Source: Breviolum minutum Mf 1.05b.01 (taxonomy: Eukaryota > Sar > Dinophyceae > Suessiales > Symbiodiniaceae). Taken from it: 64,000 bases of DNA. Below, one piece after another: positions 11,235 through 23,000 of this stretch. The notes beneath the pieces were generated by a model. The model did not search any database and was not told where the DNA came from. It saw nothing but the letters and a program-made list of their open reading frames with translations. The number at the start of each line of letters is the position of its first letter. Position 1 is the stretch's first letter. The translations under genes and the position numbers were made by a program. The stretch is taken from assembly GCA_000507305.1 (NCBI GenBank), contig DF240210.1, forward strand, positions 68,361 through 132,360, in the 5' to 3' direction.

Positions 11235-11311
11235 GGTGAAGTTGAGATTGCTCGGCCCAGCACTCCAGCGCAGTACCTAGGGCCTATGATGGGAAGGGGG
11301 AGTGGGTTTAG
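11235..11311 (+). CDS. Candidate exon just left of the giant element
   Basis: After the T-rich acceptor CCTTCAG the frame reads GEVEIARPSTPAQYLGPMMG and meets a donor TTTAG|GTTGGT. It ends 48 bp before the terminal repeat of the 16.2-kb element, and the intervening DNA is a TA microsatellite. If the exon is real, the element sits inside a host intron or just after a host gene. No family is recognised. Confidence 0.4.
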
Positions 11312-11359
11312 GTTGGTCACCACCTATATATATATATATAATATGTATATATATATATA

Positions 11360-11402
11360 CCTACTGAGTCGAATACCTACTTTTTTTTAGGGTGGAAAAA
11401 TC
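11360..11402 (+). repeat. Left terminal inverted repeat of giant element
   Basis: Begins CCTACTGAGTCGAATACCTA, then C, a run of eight T and AGGGTGGAAAAA. Aligned to the reverse complement of 27,551-27,593 it matches at about 80% with one or two single-base gaps. TATATA precedes it. Confidence 0.65.
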
Positions 11403-11429
11403 AAAACCTATCTATTTTTAGATAACAGG

Positions 11430-11471
11430 AAAAAAACATAGGTTTTTGCAAAAAAAAACCTATGTTTTTTT
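11430..11471. repeat. Palindrome with CATAGG/CCTATG core
   Basis: AAAAAAACATAGGTTTTT and AAAAAAAACCTATGTTTTTT lie head to head around GC, giving a near-perfect 42-bp hairpin. It occupies the loop of the left-end fold-back. Single or half copies recur at 18,804, 19,616 and 27,534. Confidence 0.8.
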
Positions 11472-11907
11472 TAAACCCCCAAATTTAAGCAATATTTTAT
11501 CAATTCAAGAAGGTATTGACTCAGTAGGGCATCCACTTGTTGAGGACATGAAGGGATTTGTGTTTCATTTTGAGTGCATGGTTCAGGTCCCGTTCCTTGT
11601 GGGTTCATGGCAAATCAACTCAGAGACTTCAAATCTATTCGAATCTAACAATCATTATCTAGAGATACAACCTGAATGCTCAAAAGGTTTGATAAAGATG
11701 ATTTTCATTGAATCACCCAAAGAAAAGTTTGGTTTGAAGTTTGAAGGGACACTTTTACCTTCCTTTTCCCATACTGTCTGTCTGCCATTGGTGGACCATG
11801 CGTATGTGATGATCCTGGAAAAGACCTACAAGATGGCACACAGTCTGGGCCCTCATTTTCAGCTGGGCCAGGCGTGTCTCATCTCTTGGCGATCTTCACC
11901 AAATTGA
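11446..11907 (+). CDS. Uncertain ORF in left end of giant element
   Basis: A frame is open for 153 codons without an ATG at its start. It reads GFVFHFECMVQVPFLVGS, then KEKFGLKFEGTLLPSF. It overlaps the fold-back end, which argues against translation from its beginning. Near 11,800-11,948 another frame reads GVSHLLAIFTKLISPWGPYG and reaches a donor TTCTAT|GTAGGG. Either may be an exon or a decayed gene upstream of gene A. The product is not recognised. Confidence 0.3.
   Translation: MQKKTYVFFKPPNLSNILSIQEGIDSVGHPLVEDMKGFVFHFECMVQVPFLVGSWQINSETSNLFESNNHYLEIQPECSKGLIKMIFIESPKEKFGLKFEGTLLPSFSHTVCLPLVDHAYVMILEKTYKMAHSLGPHFQLGQACLISWRSSPN
11510..11528 (-). repeat. Inverted copy of the left terminus
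   Basis: AAGGTATTGACTCAGTAGG is the reverse complement of the outermost bases at 11,360-11,378 with one base missing. The left end is therefore a fold-back of about 169 bp with the CATAGG palindrome in its loop. Confidence 0.7.
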
Positions 11908-12255
11908 TTTCACCTTGGGGGCCATATGGCGTTGAGATGTTCTATGTAGGGTGACCATCACTAATTCTAAGCCATGCAGTGCATCCTTTAAGTGATTGAT
12001 TTATATAAGTGAGGTTTCAATATTTTCAATCCCACCCGGGTTTTGTTTCTGAAGGGTGCTATTAAATGGCCATCTTTTTTGTATCCAGAGTGTTTTGAGC
12101 TCAAGATCTCAAGTGAATTTTCAATTGGTCTTCAGTTCCTTATGGCGATGGATTGCACTGGGCTCGCATTGGAATGGGAGAAATGCGAAGAGTGCCGTAC
12201 TCGAATTAGGGAACATAAAAAGGCTTTGACTTGTCAAGAGGGTGAAACTTTTTGT

Positions 12256-15200
12256 ATGGCAAACCGCCCCAATGCCATTGGTAATAGGATGTTTCTCATC
12301 CCCATGCTCAAGAAGCTGGCCAAATGTGAAAGATTCCATTTACCCCATATGGAAGACTTACGTATGGAGGTCCAAACCCTTTTTGAAAAGTGTGGTTTGC
12401 CAAGCCAAGCGAAGCTGGTGTATCAAACAAGTGTGGAACTCAAGAAACTATGCGGTTTCATCAAGCGGCGAGTGGCTAGACAGGAGGTCACAAAGGAAGC
12501 GGGTTTTGGGGAAATTTGGTTTCAAACAGTATTTTCAACATTGACTATGGATGTAAAAGATGTAAAAGGATCGATGGAAGATATACATCAATTCCCTCAT
12601 ATCGGCACTATAACGAGTGCAGCCATATATAGAAATGGTGTTCCCTTATAGTTTGCCATTTTTTAATTGTCATCACCCCTGTGAGGACACTGACTTTCAT
12701 GATCTGCTTCTGATCTTGGATCCGACACTGAAGGACTGGGAATAAAAAAATCCAATGACCCAATTTATGAAAATATCAACTGCACACCTGGTAGGGCTAT
12801 ATATTCTAGGACAAGGCATCTTAGAGCTCTTAAGCTCCATTTTTGGGGGATGACATGTTGTTCAACTAGGACACCATTGAGCAGTACTTGGCATCATGCG
12901 CCCGTCGACCCAAGTCTTCTACTTCCCTTGGTGATGAGGGTGATGCTTCATATGAAGATGAGGATGCTCAAACCAAACGGGAGTTTGATGAGTTCAAGAA
13001 ATGGCTTGATGAAAATTCCCCTGCCGGCAGCTCTACCATTCCATCTTCCAAAGCGAAGTGTCCCAAGTGTGGTAAAGAGACTTGTGTTTGAATCTTGATA
13101 ATGTAAATTATGTAAATTTTTGTTACCCCTGTACGATTGGATTGGGGCCTCTTGTTCTGTGAACTTGGAGGGTATCCTCAACAACCTTTCCCCTTGACTG
13201 CAAGGTGCTGAACGCTTGAAGGCCTTAAGAGCAGCCATCCAGGAAAAGATCGCCGCGAAGCAAGCTGCAAACGAGAAGGAGCTCTGCCGTGTGGATGAGA
13301 TGCTTTCCTTAGATAGTGGGGATCGGGTAAATGATCTTATTCCCAAACCATGCTTTCTGTCCTCTTTGTACGAATGTAGGGCACCCTTTCGGTGACAAGT
13401 CAACCTTTAAAACCATTGCTTGTCAAGCCTAGAGTTTTCTGTTGGATAACCATTAACCCCATATTAACCCCGACACTGCCAAGGAAGAATGCTTCTGCAC
13501 CATCCATGCCTGCAGTTCCAGGCTTGTTGGGGGCAGGATCGCAACCATTCCCCAAAAAATGATGTGCAAGTTAATCCTTTTGAACCGAAGGTTCCAACTC
13601 AATCCACGTCTTTGATACCATAGAATGAGCCATTTAAGGAAGTGAGAGGTTATTCAAAACCACTGGTGACAATTGAGATGCTTGTCTTTTCACCTTACTA
13701 TAGCCCTCAAAGCTTATCCTCCACTGACTTTACAATCCCATAATGTTTTACAATCCCTTGCAAGCTGGTCTACCCCAGGCCCTACTACTTGCGTGGACAA
13801 CGTCGAAACGCAGGTAGTGGAGCCACCCGTTGCAGCAGCTGCAGTTTTTGAGATGACCATGCCAGAAAACACTTTCGAGGACGAAATGCCAATGCTGACT
13901 CAGCCAGATTTGCCAGAACCCCAAGACCCCGAGGAAAGCAAGGTACAACATCCATGAGGGTAACATTTGAAAATCAAATTGTATTTACATGTTACTATAT
14001 AGCTATGCTCGCTAGACACCTTTACTTTCCAGGAACAGGGTGAAAAAAGTCCCCATTACCAATTACCAAGTTGCCATAAAATCCATCTTCATACTTGAAA
14101 GAGGGGTGTGTGAAAACAAGTGGTTCGTGCTGATACGGTTATTCTGAAATATATGGAAGGAAAACGCAGGCTTCATACTTCGAACCCAAAAATTCATTCT
14201 TTTCTTTTGGGCTTTTGGGCAATCAAACTGCTGCACACATCCTTCCCTACTTCCTTCCCTTTAGGTGCTGACCCGACGTGATCAGCTGAAGCTCAAGGAT
14301 GAAAAGGCGGAGCAAAAGAAGAACAAGGACAAGGACAAGGGCAAGGGCAACAAAGATGTTGACGACAAGGAGAAGGGCACGATCAAGGGAAAGAACAAGG
14401 GCAGGGGAAGGGGCAATAAAAATGATGAGAAACCTGATGGAGAAAAACCAGAGCCAAAACCAAAAGCTGGAAGGAAGCGAAAAGAAACTGAGAAGGTGGA
14501 GGAACCACCTGAGAAGCCAGAAGAGAAGAAACCAAGGCGAGCAGCTGCAAAATCAAAGGCTGCAGCAAAGCCTGAAGTTGCTGAAGTTGCTGAAGTTGCT
14601 TCCACCAGGGCACCCAAAGCCAAAGCCAGGGGCAAGGCAAAGGCAAAGGCAAAGGCAGCTGCTTTGCCATCTTTGCCGGTGCCTGTTGTCCAGGAGGCTG
14701 AAGAGGAGGAGGAGATCAAAACCCCCAAGAAAAAACTTTTCCAATCTGATGATGAAGATGGAGAAGAATTTCCTGGCTTTGATGAGCGGGACATCATGGC
14801 TGAGCAGGTGCTGCAGGAAGTGAAGGAGAGGACGAAGGAAGAGAAGAAAGTGAAGGCGGAGGAAAAGAAAAGGAAGGGCGGCGGTGATGATTCTGAAAAG
14901 AAGGTGAAATCTGGGTCTGCCAAGGCCAAAGCCAAGTCCAAGTCGAAGGCCAGGAAAAAGGCTGAGCTGTCTCCTTTTACCAAAAAAGAGGTGGCTCGCC
15001 GCAGGAAAGCGGAGAAGGATGTGATGGAGACTGGTGCAACTGAAGATGTTGAGGTGCAAGCCATCTTCATACAGCATCTCAAGAATGTTTCCACCCTGCA
15101 ATTTGATGGTGTCAAGAAGTACCTTCAAACCAAAGTGCAGTCAAAGTTCGATCTCTTCACGCTCAATGCATACTGGAATCGGCCAGCATGCGGCACCAAA

Positions 15201-18200
15201 TGCCCAAGCCTTGGTGATGGGACCAATCGGAAGGCACCGGAGATTTCCTACTTTGGGAAGTTCAATCCTGCTTTCTCATGGAACTGGAACATGGCCTTGG
15301 CCTACATTTCTGCATCCTTGATGGTGTCTTGTCATGTAAGGGGAGTCGTTGGACAGGATGGGAAATTCAGGGCCTACGGAAACACATTCCAAAAAACTGT
15401 TTTGGCCGGTGATCAATAAAAGCTTGGTAGTTGGGTGCCCTCAACCATTGAATTTGAATGGTTTGCATTAGTGTTTAATAGGGATCGCAAATCAAACCTC
15501 TGCCTTCAAAAACACCTCATTTCAATCATATAAGACTTGACTTTTCCATCTTCATGTCTCTACTGCTTCCTCAATGAGGCCGACTACATGCAATCAGAGC
15601 TGAAGGAGAGCGATTTGGAGGACTACGGAAACCCACAGGGCAAGATCCAGGGTAAAGTTTTTCTCTTCAAGTACAATGGCAATGTTGCGGCTCAGAAATA
15701 TAATTCCAAGAGTAAGTGAGACTGTGGTTGGGGCCCCTGCTGGATTTGTATATGCATTTCTTGTTTGAACTTCATAGTCTAAAAGTATATAGTCTAATCG
15801 TGCATTCAAGCAACTATCCTTAGAAATCTGTGGAGGACACATCACTATATAGAGAAAACTCCTACATATCATTTACACTTTCTTTCAGTTGTTCATAGAA
15901 AATGCAGTCCAGCTTGGCCAACAAAGCCCACGTGGAGTCATGCAGTCTAGCTTCAAAACCAATGATTGGTTCACCACCGGATTGTTGCCTGGATAGCTTT
16001 GCCTTAGCTTGGGATGGGGGTGTACAGGTGGATCAGGGCCAATCAATAGTATCTACCCAACACTGTGTTCCAACAAATGTCCTAAGTTTTCAGTTCTCCC
16101 CAATTCCAACTTTTTTGGCTGAAATTTCATCAAGTCACCAAACGTCATTAAAGACTGTAAGCATGAAAGTGCCTCTGTTGTTTGTTTTTTGAGATTTGTT
16201 GTTCCTCTTTTCATTCTGATGGTACCTGTACAATGTTTGGCTTTTTCCCACTGAAATTCAACAGTGGGTGCCAGTCCCGAGATGGCAAGCTGTAATGGCC
16301 GATTTGACATTTGAAGGGGATAGCCTCTTCATTTCATTTTGATGGTGTGGTGATTCGAGCTGTAGTCAAAAGTCTTTCATTGCATGCTCTAGTTTCTAGT
16401 GCTGCTGACGTCTTGAAATCACAAAAAAGAATCCAAAATCACAAAAGTCTTGAAATCACTTGAAGATCATTCTTCACATTATGCAGTGCTTCACCCAACC
16501 ATTCTTCTCCCATTGCACGGTGCTTGCGGTCCAAGGCCCGACCTCCAATGCCTGCAGTCAAAGGCAACCGTTGGGCGATCAAGCTGGGGCTTCTACAAGA
16601 TGACTCCCGTGCCCATGCCATGTTTCAATCATGCCATGTATTTGTTTTCTTTATACTTCAAAAAAAGTATGCATTCATAGCTGCTAAGACATTTTGAAGG
16701 CACAAGATCATTTCACCAAAAAGCATCTTTTGGAAATTCAACACCTGGGTGTTTCACGAATAGATTTTTCTTTAGGACATTTCCAATTCCAAGTTCATTC
16801 AATTCTCTTTATTGCAGCTTTGGTGCATTAACCCGGCTCGGTCGTCCTTCCGTAGCCTGAAGGGTCAAAGTTGGTCAAGGGCATCCGGGTGGTGTGAGTT
16901 AGGTCAGTTTCAACATCATCCAGGTGTATTGCCACCCTTGTCACAGGTTTTTGTTTTTGCAATCCTCCAATCCAAGATCTCAAAAGTATAAATCTTTTAC
17001 GGGAATTGGTGGTCATGGAATTAATTTTCCCTTAGTCAACCAGCGTAGGGATTTTGCAAGCATGGCTTGGTCTGCCAGCTTCGTGGATGAGCTGTGTTAC
17101 CGTTTGAAAGTTCTTGGGGCACCTAAGGTGGGGTGTGGTGGATGTGGGTACTGTCCTGGAAGGGGAAGTAGAGAAGTGTGTTTTATAGATGTTACATGTG
17201 AAAGATTACTTCTAGTACATGAAGGGTGTAAAAGATCAACCCCAGTACTTCATGCATTGTTGTTCCTTCCAGGTCCTGATCTTTGCAGTGCTCTTGGCTA
17301 CATGGACTTCGATACCATCAAAAAGCTGGAAGGACACCCAAAGATTTTTGACCAGACAACCCGGAAACATGTTTCCTGTTTTTTTCATTGGCAGTACTGT
17401 CAACATGGTAGGACCAACAAACATTCAGCTTTGTTGAGACTTTTGCGGGGCAAGCGGAAGCCACCCGAATGTTTCGATTTGCTGAACTCCGATCTGCTCG
17501 ATTAGACCTCCTTTACATGAACCCAGAGCCTGGTCACCAAAACCCAATGGACTTGTTGACAGATGCCGGATTTGTGATCCTAGGCAAAATTTGTGTATAT
17601 GTCATATTTGCTATGTTTTATTTCTGGGGAAAAAGCGGATTGCCACCGAATGGATACAAAAGTTTTATATAGGATATTTTGGAACTGAACAGGGCTGCCC
17701 CTCTTACTACTTCCCTTTAATATTCTGAGGACTGCTCTGGTAGTGATGATGAGAGGTGATTATGAGCAAGGATGGCTAGCTCACTTTGGGCTAAAATGCA
17801 GCTCCTGGACGGTGGTCAACGCCGGAACCTCCGGCCGTTCTGCATGTTCCTCTATAGGGAACACGGACTTCCAATCTGTTCGTGAAGGCAACTGTTTAGG
17901 TAGTCGGATCTTTGTTGTTGTTAAGGATCCTTTTTTGGTAGCCCCCAGTTTAATCTAAAAACCTTCATTTTTGTGAACTGTTTCTGTTTGGACTTGGACT
18001 TCGTGTTGTAGACTTAGTTGGACAACACCTCTGAATCCAAGGATGATACTTTTGATGATGGTTGCAGTCTGCCTCAACGCATGTATTCTTCTCGAACAAC
18101 CGTTCTCTAGTTTCTTCGAGTACTATCCCCGTTTCCGAGACTTCATACAAATGTTGCAACAACATGGTGGTGCAGGGGCAGCAACTTGACCCAAATTTCA

Positions 18201-19291
18201 ATCTCCCATAACTTCTCAATTGCTTACCCCATTCTTCGCCAAGTTGCAAAAGGGTGGAGTGCCATTTCATCTACATATTGTTTCGCCTCAATGGAATGAT
18301 TTTTTTTAAGGCAGGCAGTAGATGATATCGTAGGGTCAGAATATGTGTAAAACCCCTTGGTTTCTTGTACTCAGTACAACCTTTGGTGGTTTTGGGAGGT
18401 TGTGGTTACCATCAAGCTAGGGAATAGACAGGGGGTCATGATGTGCAAACCCTTTCTACTGCTTTTTCTTACTCTTAACAATTTGGGGCCATCCAACCGT
18501 CTCAGGTCCACAAGGCGTCGTGGTACATGCTGCATTATGGTGGGCCTACGCCCAAGAGGCATTACGCCTTTTCAAATTCAAAGCATGTGTCAGCTTTGAA
18601 TCGAGGGAAACTGAGTGGTTGGGTGCAAAAGAAAACCTCGAAGAGTAAGAAACATCAGTTGGTCGACAAGTACATCGATTCCAGTGGGGTGCAGAGATTC
18701 AAGGGCAATAAGTCGCTACGTGCTAGCGAGTAGGGTCCTTAATCAGTGGGATTGGATTTGAGAATTCATGTTGAAGAATGATTGAACTTATCAAGCAAAG
18801 ATCGAAAACATAGGTTTTTTTTAGGGAAACATGAGATAGAGAAAGGGTATACTTGTTTGTCGATTTACTACACCCAAAATTCTCAAATAATCGAATTATA
18901 CTTTAGATGTCTTACACTGATTTGAGGTTCCCTCCATGCCGTTTATAAGTATAGGTGGCAACAGCAAATTCTTCGCAAACCCGAACTCAGGAACTACCCT
19001 ACCAAATTTGGCCTCAAGCTAGTAGAGATCTTCCATCGGATGGTGTCTGACAAAAGTGGAATGCCTGACCTGCCTGCTAAAGTCCCGACTGCTCAGGAAA
19101 CCTTTGCCAGTTTAGACTTTACCGACAAGTGGTGTGAAGCCCAGATGGCATCTGTATGCCACTATCTTCGGGGAGTGTTCACCTCCGGGTGCCACCGAGC
19201 TTTTCAACATTGCTTCCCAAGAAACTGTAGAGTTTCAAAAGTTGAACACCACTTCGGGTTTGTTGCTGTTTGGTCCCGAGAACAACCATAA
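12256..19291 (+). CDS. Gene A: Lys-rich protein with methyltransferase-like C-terminus
   Basis: Exons with consistent phase: 12,256-12,495; 12,870-13,071; 13,205-13,326; probably 13,765-13,942; 14,265-15,335; 15,579 on; 17,061-17,127; 17,429-17,583; 17,756-17,906; 18,018-18,171; 18,506-18,729; 18,991-19,291 (TAA). Exons between 15.65 and 17.43 kb are not fully resolved. The start ATG opens MANRPNAIGNRMFLIPM. The second exon ends in KCPKCG. The 357-codon exon is a Lys/Glu/Ala low-complexity region with AT-hook-like GRGRGN and KAGRKRK. The last five exons show, in order, VETFAGQAEATRMF, SARLD, NPMDLLTDAGF, GLKCSSW, REGN, LLEQPFSS and TPKRHYAFSN. This is the order and spacing of cytosine-C5 methyltransferase motifs I, IV, VI and VIII, but with CSSW and EQP in place of the usual PCQ and ENV. 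Donors include GA (12,496; 17,907) and GC (17,584; 18,172). I recall this as a multicopy dinoflagellate family; the enzymatic role is inference. Confidence 0.7.
13484..13620 (+). pseudogene. Probable gene A exon with frame break
   Basis: After CCAAG the frame reads NASAPSMPAVPGLLGAGSQP, then FP, and stops at a run of six A (13,554-13,559). One base fewer would continue as NDVQVNPFEPKVPTQSTS. The break is either a homopolymer indel in a decaying copy, an assembly error, or a sign that the exon boundary is elsewhere. Confidence 0.35.
18804..18826. repeat. CATAGG motif inside gene A intron
   Basis: AAAACATAGGTTTTTTTTAG is one arm of the palindrome seen at 11,430. It lies in the intron between the last two exons of gene A (18,730-18,990). 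Confidence 0.6.
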
Positions 19292-19349
19292 CTGCTTTAC
19301 ATAAATTTGAAACTCCAAAACCAACCTTTATACCTCTTATGTTAGTTTT

Positions 19350-19612
19350 CTACCCATAATTCGCCGTAATCCGTAATCACCCGTACTCGGCCGTAAAAAA
19401 CCCGTAGTGAAAAGTGTTTTTACCCGTAATTCAGGAAAAAAAACATATGGTTTTTCATAACCACCCATAATCACCCTTTGAGTTACCCGTAATCATACCA
19501 GAAAATACCCATAATTGCAACCCATAATAACCCATAATTGTGGGGACCCGTAATGAACCCGTAAAATACCCATAATTTTCCATAATCTACCCATAATTGA
19601 TTATGGGTATTT
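19350..19612. repeat. Degenerate CCCRTAAT repeat array between genes A and B
   Basis: About 15 imperfect, irregularly spaced copies of ACCCATAATTG or ACCCGTAAT lie in 260 bp, directly after the gene A stop. No protein frame is maintained. The array ends in ATTGATTATGGG and the CCTAGG variant of the end palindrome at 19,616. It could be a promoter or binding-site cluster for genes B to D, or a decayed tandem repeat. Confidence 0.6.
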
Positions 19613-19615
19613 TTG

Positions 19616-19640
19616 GGAAAAACCTAGGTTTTTTTCACCC
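19616..19640. promoter_or_regulatory. CCTAGG palindrome in A-B spacer
   Basis: GGAAAAACCTAGGTTTTTTT is followed by CACCCCAAA. The right end of the element has AAAAACCTATGTTTTTTTTT then ACAACCCAAA, and the left end has AAACCTATGTTTTTTTT then AAACCCCCAAA. The shared order (A-run, CCTATG or CCTAGG, T-run, CCCCAAA) suggests a common protein-binding or processing site. Function is inference. Confidence 0.45.
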
Positions 19641-20016
19641 CAAATAAGTAAGATTTTGAAGAGATTTTTAGAGTATTTGTTCGGATTTTGTCGGTTCTAA
19701 TTACTGCGGGTTGATTTGGAAGAGGCTTTCATCGGGACCAAACTTTTCGCAGCTGACTTTTGGTGGAAAAAATCAACAGCTGAATTTCCATCAAATTCGA
19801 AGATTGCAGGATTGAACTTAGAGAATACTTTACTTGAAGTTCTCACGGTCAAGTACTTGGAAAGTAAAAAGAATCAGTTGCAAAGGGTGCAGGAAGCATC
19901 ACTCTTGAACATGTGAAAGTTGCTAGTTAACATGTGCAAGCATAGGATGGGAACCGCAACTTGCATTGAATTCCCAGAAGGATTTCGGCTTGGGTTTGAC
20001 TTAGATAGGTGACTCT

Positions 20017-23000
20017 ATGGCCTTTGCAAGGTCTGAGACTGCCCAAACCATGCTTTCCCGAACCCATTCTGCCAGTGCTCTCATGCGTGGACTGTCCCAT
20101 GTCCTTGATGATTCCCTGAAGAACTTACCCGAAGACTTGGAGAGCTTACAGGAGCTTACATAATATTGGCTTTTCTTGCCACCTTCACTTCCTAAAGGAT
20201 TTTTCCGTGCTCTCAAGATCTTATGTTAAGTTTGAAAAATATAAAATCAATATACTATATAGATTAAGTGTTGCATGGGTACCCTGCAGGAGCTGGAACG
20301 ACAACTGGCTGAAGTGGAGAAGACTGGTGTGGGGGGCCCATGGCCGTCCAGCCAGGGGTTTACCGTTTACCTCTGAAACTCTAAACCACTTCACAAATGT
20401 TTTGACTTTTCTACTTTCATTTTGCATGAGGGAATTCCTCAAACTATACTCTTCAGAGAAAAAATACTCTAAATGGAACACCAGCCACGAGCCAAGACGC
20501 TGCTTTCATTGTTGAGGTGATTCCTGAATCCTTGGAAGCCGCAGCTGATGTGACAATGGCTCTTAGACTGCAATTGGGTCGATTGAAAGTTCTTCATTTA
20601 ACTTCCCAATCTTAAAGTTAGTAGTGCTTGCTGTTTTGCCAGCACGTTGAAGTGTTGGTAGTGGATCCCATATTTATTGTGGATATACCCAAGCCAAAGA
20701 AAATGTGTATCAGTAAACCTCTGTAACTTTCAAATGATCATCAACATCATGCGCATATCCTCCGCTGTTTTGAGGCCACACCGACTGCTGGTGAACAAGT
20801 TGAACAAGAGACTCTGCCTGCTTCCGAATCCCAGATAGACAGGTCAATGAAAGGGACTCCGGTTTCTGATGGGGTTAATTCTCCACAGTTTGTGTCTCCA
20901 ACTTCGCCTGCGCCCTCCCAAGCCACTAGTGCAGCTGCATCTTCAAAGGGTGACCAAGAGGTTCTTTGATGAATTAAAACATGTTGAACCCATTCTGTTT
21001 TGATGTTCTTTTGATCATCCCGAGTTTATATGCATGTTGTTTCTTGAACTTTTTTTTGGTGTTCAGAAACCAGGACAGTTCTAATTTCATGGGAGGAGGC
21101 TGTAAATGTTAGATTGTCAATCAGCAAGTATGTCACCTTGAGATTAGAGTAGAAGCCATATTTATAGATCGACCCAAAAACTTTTCCCTGCGATGTGCAT
21201 TGCACCAAGGTTCAGCTCCGAATTGTCCAGATGCTCCAGAAAGGAGAACTTGATGCCAGCGTTGCAATGCAGCTCCTTGGGTCGGGGCTGGCTGTGGCAC
21301 CCAAAAAATCTGAAGGGGAGCCTGGTGTGGGGGATGGGTCCCGAAAAAGGTCTCGTGAAAATGGAGATGCTGCTGATGAGGAGTCCCCAGAGGGCACTCT
21401 TAATGACCCACAGCTAGATGAGTTGCTGGACCAAGCTAAGAAAACCAAGAACGATCCTTTGAGTATAAGGTCAGAATTTTTTTTCCATTTTCAATGTCCA
21501 TAATTGTTTTCTTTCTGCAACTTAGACTTGAAGTAAAACTATAGGCCGTTTTGAGCGCCTTGAGTAGAATCTTTGGGATCAACCCTTATAAGGAGGAGAA
21601 TGCCCTGAAAGCTAAACTTCGTCGGCTTTGTGAAGTGAAAGAGACTGGTCATTGCAATGTTCCACAATGGCTTCATGATGAATGGCGCAATGGTGACCAC
21701 CTTACAATGGCCCGTCAACTTCAGTCTTGCAACTTTGATAAGGCCCATCTTAGTTGAAATCTCTGTTTGGAATCTGTTCGCAAGAGGTGCATTTAGTTAT
21801 AAGTCATAGGTTATAAGCACATAATCCTTTCCATGAGCCTGGTTTTACAGGCCCGTTTTATCAAGTTCAAGAAGAAGACTTACACCAAGAACGACAAGAC
21901 TTTGAGTGATGTGGCATGGGGCTGGTATAGCAAAGAAGACATGACCAAAGTATTCAAATGGCCAGCGAGACTTTCAATGCATCAAAGGAAATCCTTGTTA
22001 TCTTAAACAACTGTAAATTTCAAATTCAACTGCAAACGAATGAGTACCTCCGTATATGTCTTTTGTTTAGTGTTGTCCGTACTAAGGAAAAAGATTCAAG
22101 GGGCAATCAAATGCTGTGAGCAAGACCCATCATTGGTGAGGCCAGGTATCATTAATAGAATACCAAATTTACACTGACACCTTGGATTTATAGGCCTGTC
22201 AGTTCTTGTTATCTTTTCCTTTCCCCCTGAAACTTCTTGGATTGAATCTGATTCGGTGAGCATTAGGGCAAGCGTAATTCATATAATTCCCTTTGTCCGT
22301 CATCCGGAAGGCATTGCAAGTATGGTGGCGACGACGAATACTACGTCCAAATCCGGGAAACTGGAAACCAACAACAAGAGAAGATCAACAGCGAACAGAA
22401 TGAAGAGATCAAACAGGACACATTCCAATCCTTTCCTTTTTTCCCAAGTCTCCCAAAAACAATCCAGAGCAGGATTCCTTAGCGCAACGTGCCAGGATGA
22501 TGGTCCAGAGAGCCTTCCTGATGTTCGCCTTGGACAAGTGGATGCGATGGAAGCCAGGGCAAAAGCTTCTGAGGGGTCAGCAGTTGCTGCCACCAGTGAG
22601 GCAGGGGGTCTTCTAATCAAACAGTGCGTAACGATAATTGGTGGGTTTCATCTTAGATGGAGCAGGTTTATGTGTGCCAACTCCCAATATTTTTACCAAG
22701 TGACCCGGGGTCTAGAGTTTTTGCAAAGCGTGATTTTTCCGGTCAGGCAGCCAGAGCCAAGGATGTGTTCGCCAAACATGTTGATTCCCTTCTCAGCAAG
22801 TGTGCCAAACTCCGCTCACTAATCGGGGATCTTCAAAAGAATTATCCCGAGGATGACATGGCAAGGAGGATTCTGGGCAAGATAGGGTCTATTCAACAAG
22901 CAACAAAAAATCTCATGATGTCAGTGTTTCAATGTGTTTGATGTTTCCCCATTCTTTTTGAGATGTTGGGATTATGCCCTCTTCTTCCTCTAAGGGCCGT

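Noticed and set aside
14282..15115. Long - strand open frame of 277 codons
   Set aside because: It is antisense to the Lys-rich exon of gene A and encodes a Phe/Ser/Leu-rich shadow expected from that biased sequence.
17219..17424. Open frames on both strands upstream of the gene A methyltransferase-like exons
   Set aside because: Two + frames and one - frame are open at once and none joins the exon at 17,429 in phase, so I left this interval unassigned.
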